Shown here: positions 37,397 through 46,630 of the stretch, piece by piece
How the letters are laid out: every line of letters starts with the position of its first letter
How positions within the stretch are numbered: the first letter of the stretch is position 1
Assembly: GCA_009995595.1 (NCBI GenBank)
Contig: JAACPE010000007.1
Span: 1 to 64,000, forward strand
Origin: Alphaproteobacteria bacterium
GTDB lineage: Bacteria; Pseudomonadota; Alphaproteobacteria; Micavibrionales; Micavibrionaceae
DNA: 64,000 nt
Reading direction: 5' to 3'
Notes under the pieces: model-generated
What the model saw: only the letters and a program-made list of their open reading frames with translations
Databases searched by the model: none
What the model was told of the DNA's origin: nothing
Position numbers and translations under genes: made by a program

Positions 37397-37472
37397 GTTT
37401 TGTCTTCCTATGTTAACCCTTGAGCCAAAAAGCTCTAGGGTGGCGTATTTATACAAAAGACCCGCAGATCAC

Positions 37473-37504
37473 AAAAAAGCCCTTGATGATTTCTCTTCAA
37501 GGGC
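37473..37504 (-). terminator. Attenuator terminator of the ilv leader
   Basis: On the minus strand GCCCTTGA pairs with TCAAGGGC (plus 37497-37504 with 37479-37486) and six T follow (plus 37473-37478). It begins about 33 bases after the leader stop codon. CGCCCTT at the first arm can pair instead with AAGGGCG inside the leader codons, giving an antiterminator. Confidence 0.78.
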
Positions 37505-37536
37505 GCCAACGGTATTAAACAAAGATTTGGTAATGT

Positions 37537-37584
37537 TTAATGCTGTCGCCCTTCTTGATAGAGGAGGACGTTAACCACGAGCAT
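37537..37584 (-). CDS. Branched-chain amino acid leader peptide (ilv attenuator)
   Basis: A 15-residue frame, MLVVNVLLYQEGRQH, in which six of residues 2-8 are Val or Leu. A terminator with a T run follows, and ilvB lies downstream on the same strand. When Val- or Leu-tRNA is short the ribosome would stall on these codons, leaving AAGGGCG free to pair with CGCCCTT of the terminator and let transcription pass. When it reaches the stop, that stretch is covered and the terminator forms. There is no clear ribosome site before the ATG, which is the main weakness. A weak candidate promoter (TTGCCA, 17 bases, TAGCCT) overlaps the end of miaA at 37618-37646. Confidence 0.72.
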   Translation of the reverse strand: MLVVNVLLYQEGRQH

Positions 37585-37620
37585 CACAATTTTGTTTAAA
37601 TGTCTTTGCATGATGTTAGG

Positions 37621-38529
37621 CTAAGACAGAATCTCGATTTTGGCAATATTTTTTTGAGGTTTTATTTGATTATTAAACCAAGTGGTTTGGCGTTTGGCAT
37701 AACGGCGGGTTTGTCCCTGTGCCCGCATAATAGCCTCATCAAGGCCATAGACACCATTTATATAGTTTATTAGCTCGGGCACGCCAAGCGCCTCGGTGAG
37801 CGGCACGCCGGCGTCAATCGCACCAGATTTTAAACCCTCATGAAAAGCGCTCACCTCATCAAGGGCGCCATTATCCATCATCCAGATAAAACGATCATTA
37901 CAGCGTTTATAGAGTATGTCGCGCGGGGGAATAATTAACTTTATATCAAATTCCCAATCATCGGGCGGGCCAATCAGGGGTTGTTCTTGCCATTGTGCAA
38001 GGCTCTTCCCTGTGGCCTCTAACACTTCCCATGCACGGATAAGGCGCGCCGTATGATAGGGATGAAACCGCGCCGCCATGATGGGGTCACGTTTTTTTAG
38101 TTCCTCATAAAAAGCGGGATTACCGAGCTCCTTTTGCATCGAATTGGCGGCGTTGCGGATGGCGGGCGGTATATCGTCAATTGGTGATAATCCACTAATA
38201 AGCGCACGAATATAAAGGCCAGAGCCTCCAACAATAATCGGGGTTTGCCCCTTGCTTAAAAGCTCATGGATCATTGGCTCAACCATTTCGCGGTAATTAC
38301 CCGCGCTGCACGGTGTGTTAGGGTGAAGCGCGCTATAGAGCCTATGCGGCGCTTGCTTTAAATCCTCTAGCGGCGGCTGCGCGGTTAAAAGATGGAGGCC
38401 ATCATAGATTTGCATAGAATCGGCATTAATAATAACCCCGCTTGTTTCATCAGCAAGCTTAAGCGCGTGCGCCGATTTCCCGCTCGCCGTTGGCCCGCCA
38501 ATAACATATATGGTCTGTTTTTCTGTCAT
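37621..38529 (-). CDS. miaA: tRNA dimethylallyltransferase
   Basis: 302 residues. P-loop GGPTASGKSAHALKLA at the N terminus; INADSMQIYDGLHLLTAQP and VGGSGLYIRALI are conserved miaA regions; the tRNA-contacting part (KRQTTWFNNQ) is at the C terminus. It adds a dimethylallyl group to A37 of tRNAs reading UNN codons. Since that modification affects leader translation in amino-acid attenuators, its place just before the ilv leader is notable. Separated from degP by a terminator. Confidence 0.95.
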   Translation of the reverse strand: MTEKQTIYVIGGPTASGKSAHALKLADETSGVIINADSMQIYDGLHLLTAQPPLEDLKQAPHRLYSALHPNTPCSAGNYREMVEPMIHELLSKGQTPIIVGGSGLYIRALISGLSPIDDIPPAIRNAANSMQKELGNPAFYEELKKRDPIMAARFHPYHTARLIRAWEVLEATGKSLAQWQEQPLIGPPDDWEFDIKLIIPPRDILYKRCNDRFIWMMDNGALDEVSAFHEGLKSGAIDAGVPLTEALGVPELINYINGVYGLDEAIMRAQGQTRRYAKRQTTWFNNQIKPQKNIAKIEILS

Positions 38530-38542
38530 CTTTTTTATTTAC

Positions 38543-38582
38543 AAAAAAGCCTGCTCTTTATCATCAAAGGGCAGGCTTTTTG
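38543..38582. terminator. Terminator after the DegP-type protease gene
   Basis: AAAAAAGCCTGC pairs with GCAGGCTTTTTT (38571-38582) around a 16-base loop. T runs on both sides allow use by either strand; the minus strand ends the protease transcript before miaA. Confidence 0.82.
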
Positions 38583-38600
38583 AAAAATTATAATCGTCAC

Positions 38601-40103
38601 TTATTCTTTATCATCAAGACGAAGGGCGACAAAGCGTACATCACCCTCACGATTGACAAGCAGAAGGACAGATGATTTTTTATCTTTCTTAGCTTTGTCT
38701 AAAATATCCTGCAGGCCTTTTGGCGTGGTAACGGCTTCTTGGTTGATCTCAACAATGACATCGCCGCTATCGAGGCCTTTACCAGCCGCTTCACCGCGTG
38801 GATCTGTGGCCGTAACCAACACACCATCCACATCCGCAGGCACACCAAAGTCCGCCCGTAGCGCATCATTAAGAGCTGTAACATTCATACCCACAAGGTC
38901 AATTTCAGTATCCTTGCCGCGTGTTACAGGATCTTCAGAAGCCGAGGCAAGAAGGCCCTCATCTTCTGCTTTTTCAAGCTCCCCAATTTTAACATCCGCT
39001 GTGAGAAGTTTGCCATCACGCCAGTATTTAAGCGTGGTCTTTTCTTCAATCGGTGTTTCGGCAACGATGCGAGGTAAGGCACGCATTTCATCAATGGGCT
39101 TACCAGCAAATTCTAAAATTACATCACCCGCCTTAAGCTTTGCCGCCTCTGCTGGGCCGCCTTTGGTCACGCTTGCCACAAGGGCGCCGCTTGATTTTTC
39201 AAGGCCAAGGCTTTCTGCAATTTCATCGGTAACTGTTTGAATACGTACACCAAGCCAACCACGGCGTGTGCGACCAAACTCAATCAATTGGTCGATAATA
39301 GGCTTTGCCAAATCAGACGGCACGGCAAATCCAATCCCAACAGACCCACCAGAGGGGGAGAAAATCGCCGTATTAATTCCAATGACTTCTCCGTTCAGGT
39401 TAAACATCGGGCCACCAGAATTGCCGCGGTTAATCGACGCATCGGTTTGGATATAATCATCATACGGGCCAGAGTTAATGTCACGCTGACGCGCAGAAAT
39501 AATCCCTGCTGTCACTGTGCCACCAAGGCCAAACGGGTTACCAATCGCAATAACCCAATCGCCAACACGCATCACATCGCTATTGCCAAAAGGCACAGCA
39601 GTCAGTTTTTTCTTGGTTTCAACTTGAAGGACAGCGATATCAATTTTTTCATCACGACCAATGATCTTGGCTTTTAAGGTTGTGTCATCGTTTAAGGTGA
39701 CGCGCACTTCTTCGGCGTCCCGAATAACGTGATTATTTGTAATGACATAACCTTTTTCAGCGTCAATAATAAAGCCAGATCCGAGCGATGAAGGAGGAAT
39801 AGAGGGCATACCGCCCCCTTGGCCTCCATTGGGTCTGCCCATGAATTCTTCAAAGAAATCTTCAAACGGAGAGCCTGGCGGAAATTGCGGCATCTCAGGC
39901 ATATTTTCTGCCTGTTCTTCCATTTTCTGTGTTGAGGAAATATTGACAACAGCAGGGGAGAGCTTTTCGGCCAGATTAGCAAATGTGCGCGGCGCATCAA
40001 ATGTTGAAGGCACAACATCCTCACGCGCCTGTACTGTCATCGGCAACACAAGCGGTGATACCAAAACAACGGAAACAGTCAAAAAAGTAAGTATGTTTTT
40101 CAT
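38601..40103 (-). CDS. degP: Periplasmic serine protease DegP/HtrA
   Basis: 500 residues. Signal peptide near LTVSVVLVSPLVLPMTVQA. Trypsin-like domain with catalytic His in VITNNHVIRDAEEV, Asp in KIDIAVLQV and Ser in GNSGGPMF. Two PDZ domains follow (GGPAEAAKLKAGDVILEF and DPRGEAAGKGLDSGDVIVEI). An insert with Met/Pro/Gly-rich sequence (FPPGSPFEDFFEEFMG) precedes the protease domain as in alphaproteobacterial Do proteases. It degrades or refolds misfolded envelope proteins. Confidence 0.94.
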   Translation of the reverse strand: MKNILTFLTVSVVLVSPLVLPMTVQAREDVVPSTFDAPRTFANLAEKLSPAVVNISSTQKMEEQAENMPEMPQFPPGSPFEDFFEEFMGRPNGGQGGGMPSIPPSSLGSGFIIDAEKGYVITNNHVIRDAEEVRVTLNDDTTLKAKIIGRDEKIDIAVLQVETKKKLTAVPFGNSDVMRVGDWVIAIGNPFGLGGTVTAGIISARQRDINSGPYDDYIQTDASINRGNSGGPMFNLNGEVIGINTAIFSPSGGSVGIGFAVPSDLAKPIIDQLIEFGRTRRGWLGVRIQTVTDEIAESLGLEKSSGALVASVTKGGPAEAAKLKAGDVILEFAGKPIDEMRALPRIVAETPIEEKTTLKYWRDGKLLTADVKIGELEKAEDEGLLASASEDPVTRGKDTEIDLVGMNVTALNDALRADFGVPADVDGVLVTATDPRGEAAGKGLDSGDVIVEINQEAVTTPKGLQDILDKAKKDKKSSVLLLVNREGDVRFVALRLDDKE

Positions 40104-40198
40104 GGTTTAAAGATCCTCTTTAATCAATAAATGGCTCATATCAAAGTGTCTGCACTCTATAGCGTTGCAGCAAAATGGTCAATGATGCTTGGTCGTGA

Positions 40199-40393
40199 TT
40201 AGCGCAGTAAAAACCAGAGAAAAAGCGAACCTATTGCAAGCGTTAATCCCCCAACAGAGCGTATTTTTTCTGGCGGCATTCCAAGGATCATTGCCATCAT
40301 CTTCTTAATTTGCAAAGGAAAAAGGGCATAAATAAGCCCTTCAGTGATCATTATTAAGGCAAGGCCTATGAATATATAATGCACAATATCCAT
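40199..40393 (-). CDS. DUF2065-family small membrane protein
   Basis: 64 residues with two hydrophobic helices (IFIGLALIMITEGLIYALF and GLTLAIGSLFLWFLL) joined by KKMMAMILGMPPEKIR. This is the DUF2065 pattern, and such genes regularly follow hflK-hflC, as here. Function unknown; perhaps a partner of the HflKC complex. Confidence 0.8.
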   Translation of the reverse strand: MDIVHYIFIGLALIMITEGLIYALFPLQIKKMMAMILGMPPEKIRSVGGLTLAIGSLFLWFLLR

Positions 40394-40430
40394 ATTATAT
40401 GACCCACCTTATTATAATCTTAATGATCCT

Positions 40431-41381
40431 CTACCGGCCATCGAAATGACGGAAAAACTCACTATCAGGTGATAATATCAACTGCGTATTTGGGTCTGAT
40501 AATGTTGTGCTATACGCTTCCATAGAACGTAAGAAACTATAGAACTCTTTATCTTTGTTAAATGCATCGGCGTAAGTTTTAATCGCAATATTATCGCCTT
40601 CCCCGCGAATGATCTGGGCATCACGCTGGCTTTCCGCAAGTAAAACAGTACGCTCTTTTTCTGCCGTTGATCGAATCTCTTTGGCACGTTCTTCACCTTT
40701 TGCGCGTGTTTCAGTGGCACGCTCTTGAAGCTCTGAAATCATGCGGCGTACAGTTGATGTTCTCAGCTCTGCTGTGAGGTCGGCGCGCACAATACGCACA
40801 TCAACAATTTCAATCCCTAACTGGTCCTCTTTCGTGGCGCGGTTTACACGCGTACGAATATTATTCATCACATTGGTACGCTCTTCTGACAGAAGTTGTT
40901 GCAGTGTTGTTTGTCCTAATACTGATCGTGTTGCATCATTCAAAATACTCTCTAGTCGAGAATTTGCGCGGGAAACAGTGCCTAATGTCTTAAGAAACTG
41001 AAGTGGATCAGTAATTTTATAACGGGCAAAGCTATCCACAATGATTGGCTCTCCGCTACTGATTGAAAAATCAACATCTGCATTAGGATCGACTTTTAAG
41101 GTGCCGTCTTCGTTGCGTTCTTTGGGTGTAAATGTACTGCTTGAGATAACAACTTGCTCTGAATCGGGATCAACCGATAAAATACGGCGGTCAAAAACGC
41201 GAACATCTTGGACGAGCGGTAATTTAAAATGAAGCCCTGGGCCGCGCGGCTCGCCAATAGGATTACCAAGTTGAAGGACAAGCGCTTGCTCACGTTGGTC
41301 GACGGTAAACACACTTTGTGACCCGATGACAAAGACGATGGCAAGAATTATGCCGATGATAGTAAGTTTTGTTTGATCCAT
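40431..41381 (-). CDS. hflC: HflC, subunit of the HflKC regulator of FtsH
   Basis: 316 residues: one N-terminal membrane helix (IIGIILAIVFVIGSQSVFTV) then an SPFH/band-7 domain (QREQALVLQLGNP) and a long charged coiled coil (about 190-270: ERATETRAKGEERAKEI). With HflK it forms a periplasmic-facing ring that restrains the FtsH protease. Lies 36 bases after hflK on the same strand. Confidence 0.94.
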   Translation of the reverse strand: MDQTKLTIIGIILAIVFVIGSQSVFTVDQREQALVLQLGNPIGEPRGPGLHFKLPLVQDVRVFDRRILSVDPDSEQVVISSSTFTPKERNEDGTLKVDPNADVDFSISSGEPIIVDSFARYKITDPLQFLKTLGTVSRANSRLESILNDATRSVLGQTTLQQLLSEERTNVMNNIRTRVNRATKEDQLGIEIVDVRIVRADLTAELRTSTVRRMISELQERATETRAKGEERAKEIRSTAEKERTVLLAESQRDAQIIRGEGDNIAIKTYADAFNKDKEFYSFLRSMEAYSTTLSDPNTQLILSPDSEFFRHFDGR

Positions 41382-41417
41382 AGTGATATCCTGATCTTTT
41401 ATTTTATTATTATTGTT

Positions 41418-42593
41418 CTATTGCGCTTTTTGTCTGTTTTGAAGCTGGTTTAACGGTAAATATGGCACGACGCCTGATCCATTCTCTCCCTGATCCAAAA
41501 TAATCTTATTGGCATTTTTCAAAACATCTTCCATTGTCTCAATATAAATACGCTCTTTAGTCACGTCTTTACCTTCAAGATAGGCTTGATAGATCGAGTT
41601 AAAGCGCTCGGCATCCCCGGTTGATTTTGCAATTTGAGCGTCTTTATATCCTTTGGCTTCTTGAACCAACTGAATGGCCTGACCACGTGCTTTTGGTAAA
41701 ATATCCTCACGATACGCTTGTGCCTGGTTTTGGACGTCTTCGGCGTCTTGTTTTGCTGATTGTACATCTTGGAAGGCAGGCTGCACATCGGGATGCACTT
41801 CGGCACGTTGAATAAGAACCTGACGAATACCAACGCCAGAACTATATTCATCTAAATTCTTTTGAATGATCTCTTTCGTGCGCTGTGCGACTTGATCACG
41901 CTCTGTAGTGATAATTGGGAACATGCGTGTTTGTCCAACGGCTTCACGAATGGCGCTTTCAGCCACTTTTTTGATTGTGTTTTCCTGATCATCAATATTG
42001 AAGAGGAAGTCTTCGGCTGAATCAATACTCCACTGAACAACCAAATCAAGGTCAACAATATTACGATCTGATGTTAGCATGAGGCTTTCTTCTGGAATGT
42101 CACGTATATTGGTTGCCCCTGTGCGGCCTAACCCTTGGATAAAGCCGATATTCATACGGCGGATTTCATTCACGTTTACTTTCGTGACACGTTCTATAGG
42201 GTTGGGAAATTTAAACCCAAGCCCTTCTGTTGTTTTGGTCCGCTCATACGCCCCAAAGCGCTGCACGACGGCTTGTTCGCCGGGTTGCACAATAAAAGTA
42301 CAAAGACTTACAAAGGCAATAAGTAAGATAACGCCAGCGGCAAGACCAATAATCCCGTTGCCAACACCGCCCGGAAGCAAGTTGTTCAAATTATTTTGCG
42401 CTTGGCGGATTAGAGCATCCAAATCAGGTTCTTGACCGCCGCGTCCGCCGTGACCTCCAAGATGAGATTGGCCTTTGTGCCAGTCTTTATTACCTTGTGT
42501 CTTTTTGCTGTCGCTTGGCTTGCCTTTGTTGTTGGCCCATGGGTTGTTTTTCTTACCAGAGCCTTTTTTGTCGGAATCTTTATCGTCGCTCAT
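41418..42593 (-). CDS. hflK: HflK, subunit of the HflKC regulator of FtsH
   Basis: 391 residues. A charged, Gly/Lys-rich cytoplasmic N terminus (GKPSDSKKTQGNKDW) precedes one membrane helix (GIIGLAAGVILLIAFVSLCT) and an SPFH domain (VQPGEQAVVQRFGAY). A coiled coil lies in residues about 260-340. Divergent from mrp; followed by hflC. Confidence 0.94.
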   Translation of the reverse strand: MSDDKDSDKKGSGKKNNPWANNKGKPSDSKKTQGNKDWHKGQSHLGGHGGRGGQEPDLDALIRQAQNNLNNLLPGGVGNGIIGLAAGVILLIAFVSLCTFIVQPGEQAVVQRFGAYERTKTTEGLGFKFPNPIERVTKVNVNEIRRMNIGFIQGLGRTGATNIRDIPEESLMLTSDRNIVDLDLVVQWSIDSAEDFLFNIDDQENTIKKVAESAIREAVGQTRMFPIITTERDQVAQRTKEIIQKNLDEYSSGVGIRQVLIQRAEVHPDVQPAFQDVQSAKQDAEDVQNQAQAYREDILPKARGQAIQLVQEAKGYKDAQIAKSTGDAERFNSIYQAYLEGKDVTKERIYIETMEDVLKNANKIILDQGENGSGVVPYLPLNQLQNRQKAQ

Positions 42594-42738
42594 CGCGCTG
42601 TCTATCCTTTAACTTGATTTATCGTACTAATATCGCCATAACCATATCGTTTTTAGAGCGCTTGGCAAGGGTTTTAGGGCGTTTATACGGTAAAGAATTT
42701 GTAATGAATTGGCATAAAAAAGAATGGTATGAATAAGT

Positions 42739-43758
42739 ATGCGCGTATCAGAAAAAAATATTATGAATGCTTTAGATGATATCGTGCCGCGTGATAAAAT
42801 ATCTGGATTACATATTTCAAAAGATAATAGTGTTTTATTTTCTATTCTTGTTGATCCGAGACAAGGCGCGCAAATGGAAGAAATGCGCCAAAACGCCGAG
42901 CAAGCCGTTTTACGAATTAAAGGTGTTAAAAAGGCCACGGTGATTTTAACCGCTGAAAAACAGCCCGATCAATCGGCGCAAGCCGATCCGCATGGAATGA
43001 ATAAAAATCCGCGTTTAAAACTGCCCATTAAGAAAATTATTGCTGTTGCATCGGGAAAAGGCGGCGTTGGAAAATCAACAGTTGCGATTAACATTGCCGC
43101 GCAAATGGCTAAAACGGGTCTTAAAGTTGGCTTGCTTGATGCCGATATTTACGGGCCAAGCGTGCCGCGATTGACGAATTTGCCATACAAAAAGCCTGAT
43201 ATGAGCGATGATAATAAACTCATTCCTTTTGACGCGCATGGTATGAAAATTATGTCGATTGGATTCATGGTCGATCAAGATACGCCAATGATTTGGCGCG
43301 GACCGATGGTTCAATCGGCAATCTACCAAATGCTGCGTGATGTTGATTGGGGTAATGAGCAAAACCCGCTTGATATTCTTGTCATCGATATGCCGCCAGG
43401 AACGGGTGATGCGCAATTAACATTGGCACAGAAGATTGACGTTGATGGCGCGATTATTGTGTCAACGCCGCAAGATTTGGCGATGATGGATGCGATTAAA
43501 GCGATTGAAATGTTCCGCAAAACCGATGTGCCAATTTTAGGATTGGTTGAAAATATGAGCATGCATATTTGTACCAATTGTGGTCAGGAAGAGCATATTT
43601 TTGGTCATGATTTACAAGGCGAAGCAAAAAAACGCGGCGTTTCGTATTTGGGCGCAATCCCCCTTCAAAAAATCATTCGTGAGAACTGCGATGCTGGTAA
43701 GCTTAGCGATTTTCGAGCTTTCACGGATATTGTGGATAAGGTTTTATTGGCGTTTTAG
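42739..43758 (+). CDS. mrp: Mrp/ApbC-type iron-sulfur cluster carrier ATPase
   Basis: 339 residues. An N-terminal MIP18-like domain (about 1-80) is followed by a deviant Walker A, ASGKGGVGKSTVAIN, LDADIYGPSVPRL, and VIDMPPGTGDAQLTL. A CxxC motif, MHICTNCGQEE, binds the iron-sulfur cluster. It delivers clusters to apo-proteins in the cytoplasm. It ends 4 bases into the convergent folA gene. Confidence 0.94.
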   Translation: MRVSEKNIMNALDDIVPRDKISGLHISKDNSVLFSILVDPRQGAQMEEMRQNAEQAVLRIKGVKKATVILTAEKQPDQSAQADPHGMNKNPRLKLPIKKIIAVASGKGGVGKSTVAINIAAQMAKTGLKVGLLDADIYGPSVPRLTNLPYKKPDMSDDNKLIPFDAHGMKIMSIGFMVDQDTPMIWRGPMVQSAIYQMLRDVDWGNEQNPLDILVIDMPPGTGDAQLTLAQKIDVDGAIIVSTPQDLAMMDAIKAIEMFRKTDVPILGLVENMSMHICTNCGQEEHIFGHDLQGEAKKRGVSYLGAIPLQKIIRENCDAGKLSDFRAFTDIVDKVLLAF

Positions 43759-44240
43759 CTTTTTCTTTCTAAAGTCACAAAATCAAAACCCTTGTGTTTT
43801 TCGATTTCAGTCTCAATCCATTTATGATCAAGGTCAGGAAAAAACGCGTCGCCTTCGGGTGACTGGTGAACGCGGGTTAAATAGAGTTTGTCTGCTAAAT
43901 TTTGTTCAATGGCCTGAGCGTAAATTTGCGCGCCGCCGATAATCATGACCTCCTCAGGGCGCTTTGTTTTTGCAAAATCAATTGCGGCTCCTAGCGAATT
44001 TGCGCTGATGGCGCCATCATGTTTATATGCCGAGCGGCTAATGACGATAGAGGTTCTGCCCAGCAGGGGTTTACCAAGCTGCGCCAAAATACTTTCATAG
44101 GTTTTGCGGCCCATTATGCAGGGTTTTCCCATTGTGATTTCTTTGAAATGTTTGAAATCTTCGGGGATGTGCCACGGCATTTTATTATCAATGCCAATGC
44201 AGTTATTATCCGCCGCCGCGACGATGAGTGAGACAATCAT
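43755..44240 (-). CDS. folA: Dihydrofolate reductase
   Basis: 161 residues. Conserved starts: AADNNCIGIDNKMPWHIPED (Trp and Asp of the active site), GRKTYESI, and EVMIIGGAQIYAQAI for NADPH binding. It reduces dihydrofolate; its partner thyA lies directly upstream with a one-base overlap of stop and start, the usual thyA-folA pairing. Confidence 0.95.
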   Translation of the reverse strand: MIVSLIVAAADNNCIGIDNKMPWHIPEDFKHFKEITMGKPCIMGRKTYESILAQLGKPLLGRTSIVISRSAYKHDGAISANSLGAAIDFAKTKRPEEVMIIGGAQIYAQAIEQNLADKLYLTRVHQSPEGDAFFPDLDHKWIETEIEKHKGFDFVTLERKS

Positions 44241-45034
44241 TAAACCGCCACAGCCGCTTTGATGTGCGGGTGCGCCTCATAACCGACGAGTTCGAAATCC
44301 TCATATTTGAAATCAAAGATGTTTTTGACGTGCGGGTTTAAGTGCATTTCGGGGAGAGGGAAGAAATCACGGGAGAGTTGCTCTTTTGCTTGCTCCAGAT
44401 GATTTGTATACAGATGGGCATCGCCAAAGGTATGAACAAAATCGCCAGGTTTTAGACCGCAAACTTGCGCGACCATGAGGGTGAACAGCGCGTAAGAGGC
44501 AATATTAAACGGCACACCAAGAAAAATATCGGCAGAGCGCTGATAAAGCTGACATGAGAGCTTGCCATCTGCGACATAAAATTGGAAGAAGCAATGACAA
44601 GGCGGGAGCGCCATTTTGGGTATTTCACCGACATTCCACGCCGACACAATCAGGCGGCGGCAATCGGGATTTGTTTTAATACGTTCAATCAAATTTGAGA
44701 TCTGGTCAATGCTGTGGCCGTCTGCCGCAGGCCAGCTGCGCCATTGATGGCCATAAACGGGGCCAAGATTGCCGTTTTCATCGGCCCATTCATTCCAGAT
44801 ACGCACACCATTATCGGTGAGGTATTTGATGTTAGTGTCGCCTGCCAAAAACCAGATGAGTTCATGGATGATGGATTTTAAATGCAGTTTTTTGGTCGTG
44901 ACCATCGGAAACCCCTCGGAGAGGTCAAAGCGCATTTGGTGTCCAAAGACGCTCAAAGTTCCTGTCCCTGTGCGGTCTTCCTTTTTTGTGCCGTTTTCAA
45001 GAACGTGGCGCATGAGGTCATGGTATTGCTGCAT
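44240..45034 (-). CDS. thyA: Thymidylate synthase
   Basis: 264 residues, identical in length to the classic enzyme. The catalytic cysteine is in [12 protein letters not shown], and [20 protein letters not shown] is the folate/dUMP signature. It methylates dUMP to dTMP using methylene-tetrahydrofolate. Coupled to folA, which recycles the dihydrofolate produced. Confidence 0.97.
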   Translation of the reverse strand: MQQYHDLMRHVLENGTKKEDRTGTGTLSVFGHQMRFDLSEGFPMVTTKKLHLKSIIHELIWFLAGDTNIKYLTDNGVRIWNEWADENGNLGPVYGHQWRSWPAADGHSIDQISNLIERIKTNPDCRRLIVSAWNVGEIPKMALPPCHCFFQFYVADGKLSCQLYQRSADIFLGVPFNIASYALFTLMVAQVCGLKPGDFVHTFGDAHLYTNHLEQAKEQLSRDFFPLPEMHLNPHVKNIFDFKYEDFELVGYEAHPHIKAAVAV

Positions 45035-45174
45035 TACTGACTCCTTTAATTATATGGCTATGAGCATAGGCGATTCTAGGGCAAAGGCCAAAAGCTTACA
45101 CATGAAATCTGTGTCATCTGGGGGTAAAAATACCGCTCTTTAGTTCGTTCCCCTGAGCGATAGAGTGAGGGGGG

Positions 45175-45504
45175 TTAAGTTATTGATTTATCATGATTTG
45201 TCTTTAGTTCGTTTTTTTGAGCATTTAGCGCCAAAAGGGTATGAAGCGTTCCATATTCAAAATGAAATTTTCTGTATAGGCGCAAGAATTCTTTATTGTG
45301 TTCAATCATCTCATAGGCGTGCCTAAAAAAAGCGGCGTGCCTTGCGTTTTTGAGCGCATTATATTTTGAACGGTTTTTGCCTTTTTGAGTTTTGGGCCCT
45401 GTAGATTTTTCCCATGGTTTATTTTTGCGAATGCGTTCGGCCTGCGCCGCGCGGCGCTCTGGTGTCCAGGCGTTATGTTTGTTTGTGTCTGTATCTTTTG
45501 TCAT
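45175..45504 (-). CDS. Small basic protein of unknown function
   Basis: 109 residues, strongly basic. The start WTPERRAAQAERIRKNKPWE and then STGPKTQKGKNRSKYNA follow a pattern I have seen in short alphaproteobacterial proteins next to mobile or phage genes, with resemblance to DNA-binding segments. No catalytic motif. It stands alone. Confidence 0.6.
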   Translation of the reverse strand: MTKDTDTNKHNAWTPERRAAQAERIRKNKPWEKSTGPKTQKGKNRSKYNALKNARHAAFFRHAYEMIEHNKEFLRLYRKFHFEYGTLHTLLALNAQKNELKTNHDKSIT

Positions 45505-45610
45505 AGTGTTATTGTAGGAAAATATTCATATTTATTCAAGATTAAACGAAATTAATTTTGACATAAATTTTGATAGGCGTATAAGAGCCGAAAATAATAA
45601 AAAAGAGTGT

Positions 45611-46054
45611 GTGATGTTTGGATTAAACTTATCAAAACCTTGGCAAGGGGCAGGCGACCCTGAGGCCGATAAACGGATATATTGTGATTGTAGCGGAACG
45701 TTTATTAACCGTGACGGGGTCTTAAATGAGCCGCTTTTTGACTTTTTAAAAGCTGCAAAAGAGCGCGGATATGACGTTGTTTTGGTATCCTCACACCCGA
45801 ATTTAATGCAAGAAATGATTGAAGATGCCCTAACGCAGCGTGGCCTTGCAGGTGATTATTTTGGGGCTGTTCAATTAAAACAAAATCATGTTGGTCATTC
45901 TTGCGTGTTTGTTTTCGACGATGTGGAGCGCGAACAACGAGGTTTTAAAGCACAATACGCCTTATTTCCCGATGATCCGCGCATTGCCCGTATGACACAG
46001 CAATTAGAGGCAGGGCATTCGCCTTCTGTCGTTTTAAGGCATAATGCGGCGTAA
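45611..46054 (+). CDS. HAD-like protein, first of a pair, altered active site
   Basis: 147 residues. The HAD motif I is present as YCDCSGTFINRDG: the nucleophile Asp is kept, but the second Asp of DxDxT is Ser. Motif II is VLVSSHPN and a late FDDVE corresponds to motif IV. The loss of the acid/base Asp suggests weak or no phosphatase activity. Related to the next gene (46119), about 30 bases of leader before its ribosome site GTGTGTG. Confidence 0.65.
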   Translation: MMFGLNLSKPWQGAGDPEADKRIYCDCSGTFINRDGVLNEPLFDFLKAAKERGYDVVLVSSHPNLMQEMIEDALTQRGLAGDYFGAVQLKQNHVGHSCVFVFDDVEREQRGFKAQYALFPDDPRIARMTQQLEAGHSPSVVLRHNAA

Positions 46055-46118
46055 AACGTTATTTATTTGACATAATTTTATAAATAAGGTAGCTTTCTTC
46101 AAATTTTTGGAGATGATA

Positions 46119-46577
46119 ATGCCTATTGATGATTTTAAATCAGCCACTCATGGGACAACAGCAGGTCAAAAGCTTAGTAATTTAAAAATTTTCTCTGATT
46201 GTGAGGGAACGCTCTATGATTTTGGCACTCCTAATGTAGAGCTTTTGGATTTTTTGTATAAATCCGCTCAAGCTGGTTTTGAGGTTCAAATTGTTTCAAA
46301 TGATCCGTCTGGAAGTAAGCTGGCATTAACTATGATTGCTTTTTGCTATGAAGCCGATGGTGATAATCGTTTGGCTGATTTTATTAAAGGTTTTGACATT
46401 GCGCCAAAATCCGACTTTTCAGGAGAGAAGGTTTTCTTAATGTTTGATGACAATCATGACTCTCATCAGATTGATGCAGAGCACAAGCTTGCACCGCATG
46501 ATCCCATGATGACAAGAATGGCTCAATATTTAGGGTTCGCCTCCGCGTTGCCGTCGAGCAGGCCGCCTACCCAGTAA
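46119..46577 (+). CDS. HAD-like protein, second of a pair, altered active site
   Basis: Start at the ATG at 46119 (MPIDDFKS), with GGAG 6 bases upstream; earlier in-frame codons would overlap the ribosome site. 152 residues. Motif I is FSDCEGTLYDF, where Glu replaces the second Asp; motif II is IVSNDPSGS; motif IV is FDDNHDS. Same layout and length as the neighbour at 45611, so the two arose by duplication and then diverged in the catalytic motif. Confidence 0.65.
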   Translation: MPIDDFKSATHGTTAGQKLSNLKIFSDCEGTLYDFGTPNVELLDFLYKSAQAGFEVQIVSNDPSGSKLALTMIAFCYEADGDNRLADFIKGFDIAPKSDFSGEKVFLMFDDNHDSHQIDAEHKLAPHDPMMTRMAQYLGFASALPSSRPPTQ

Positions 46578-46620
46578 TTCAAGCCATCATAATTTGCTCG
46601 CTATTTTCATCTACAATACT

Positions 46621-46626
46621 TATAAT
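46621..46626 (+). promoter_or_regulatory. -10 box before ssrA
   Basis: TATAAT, perfect consensus, 5 bases before the GGTGCAGGGC that looks like the start of the tmRNA precursor. No good -35 at 17 bases. Confidence 0.5.
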
Positions 46627-46630
46627 AGGA

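Noticed and set aside
37130-37456. Full 108-codon minus-strand frame as an ordinary protein gene
   Set aside because: It overlaps a terminator and the first residues have no ribosome site; only the part from 37396 is kept, as a possible leader.
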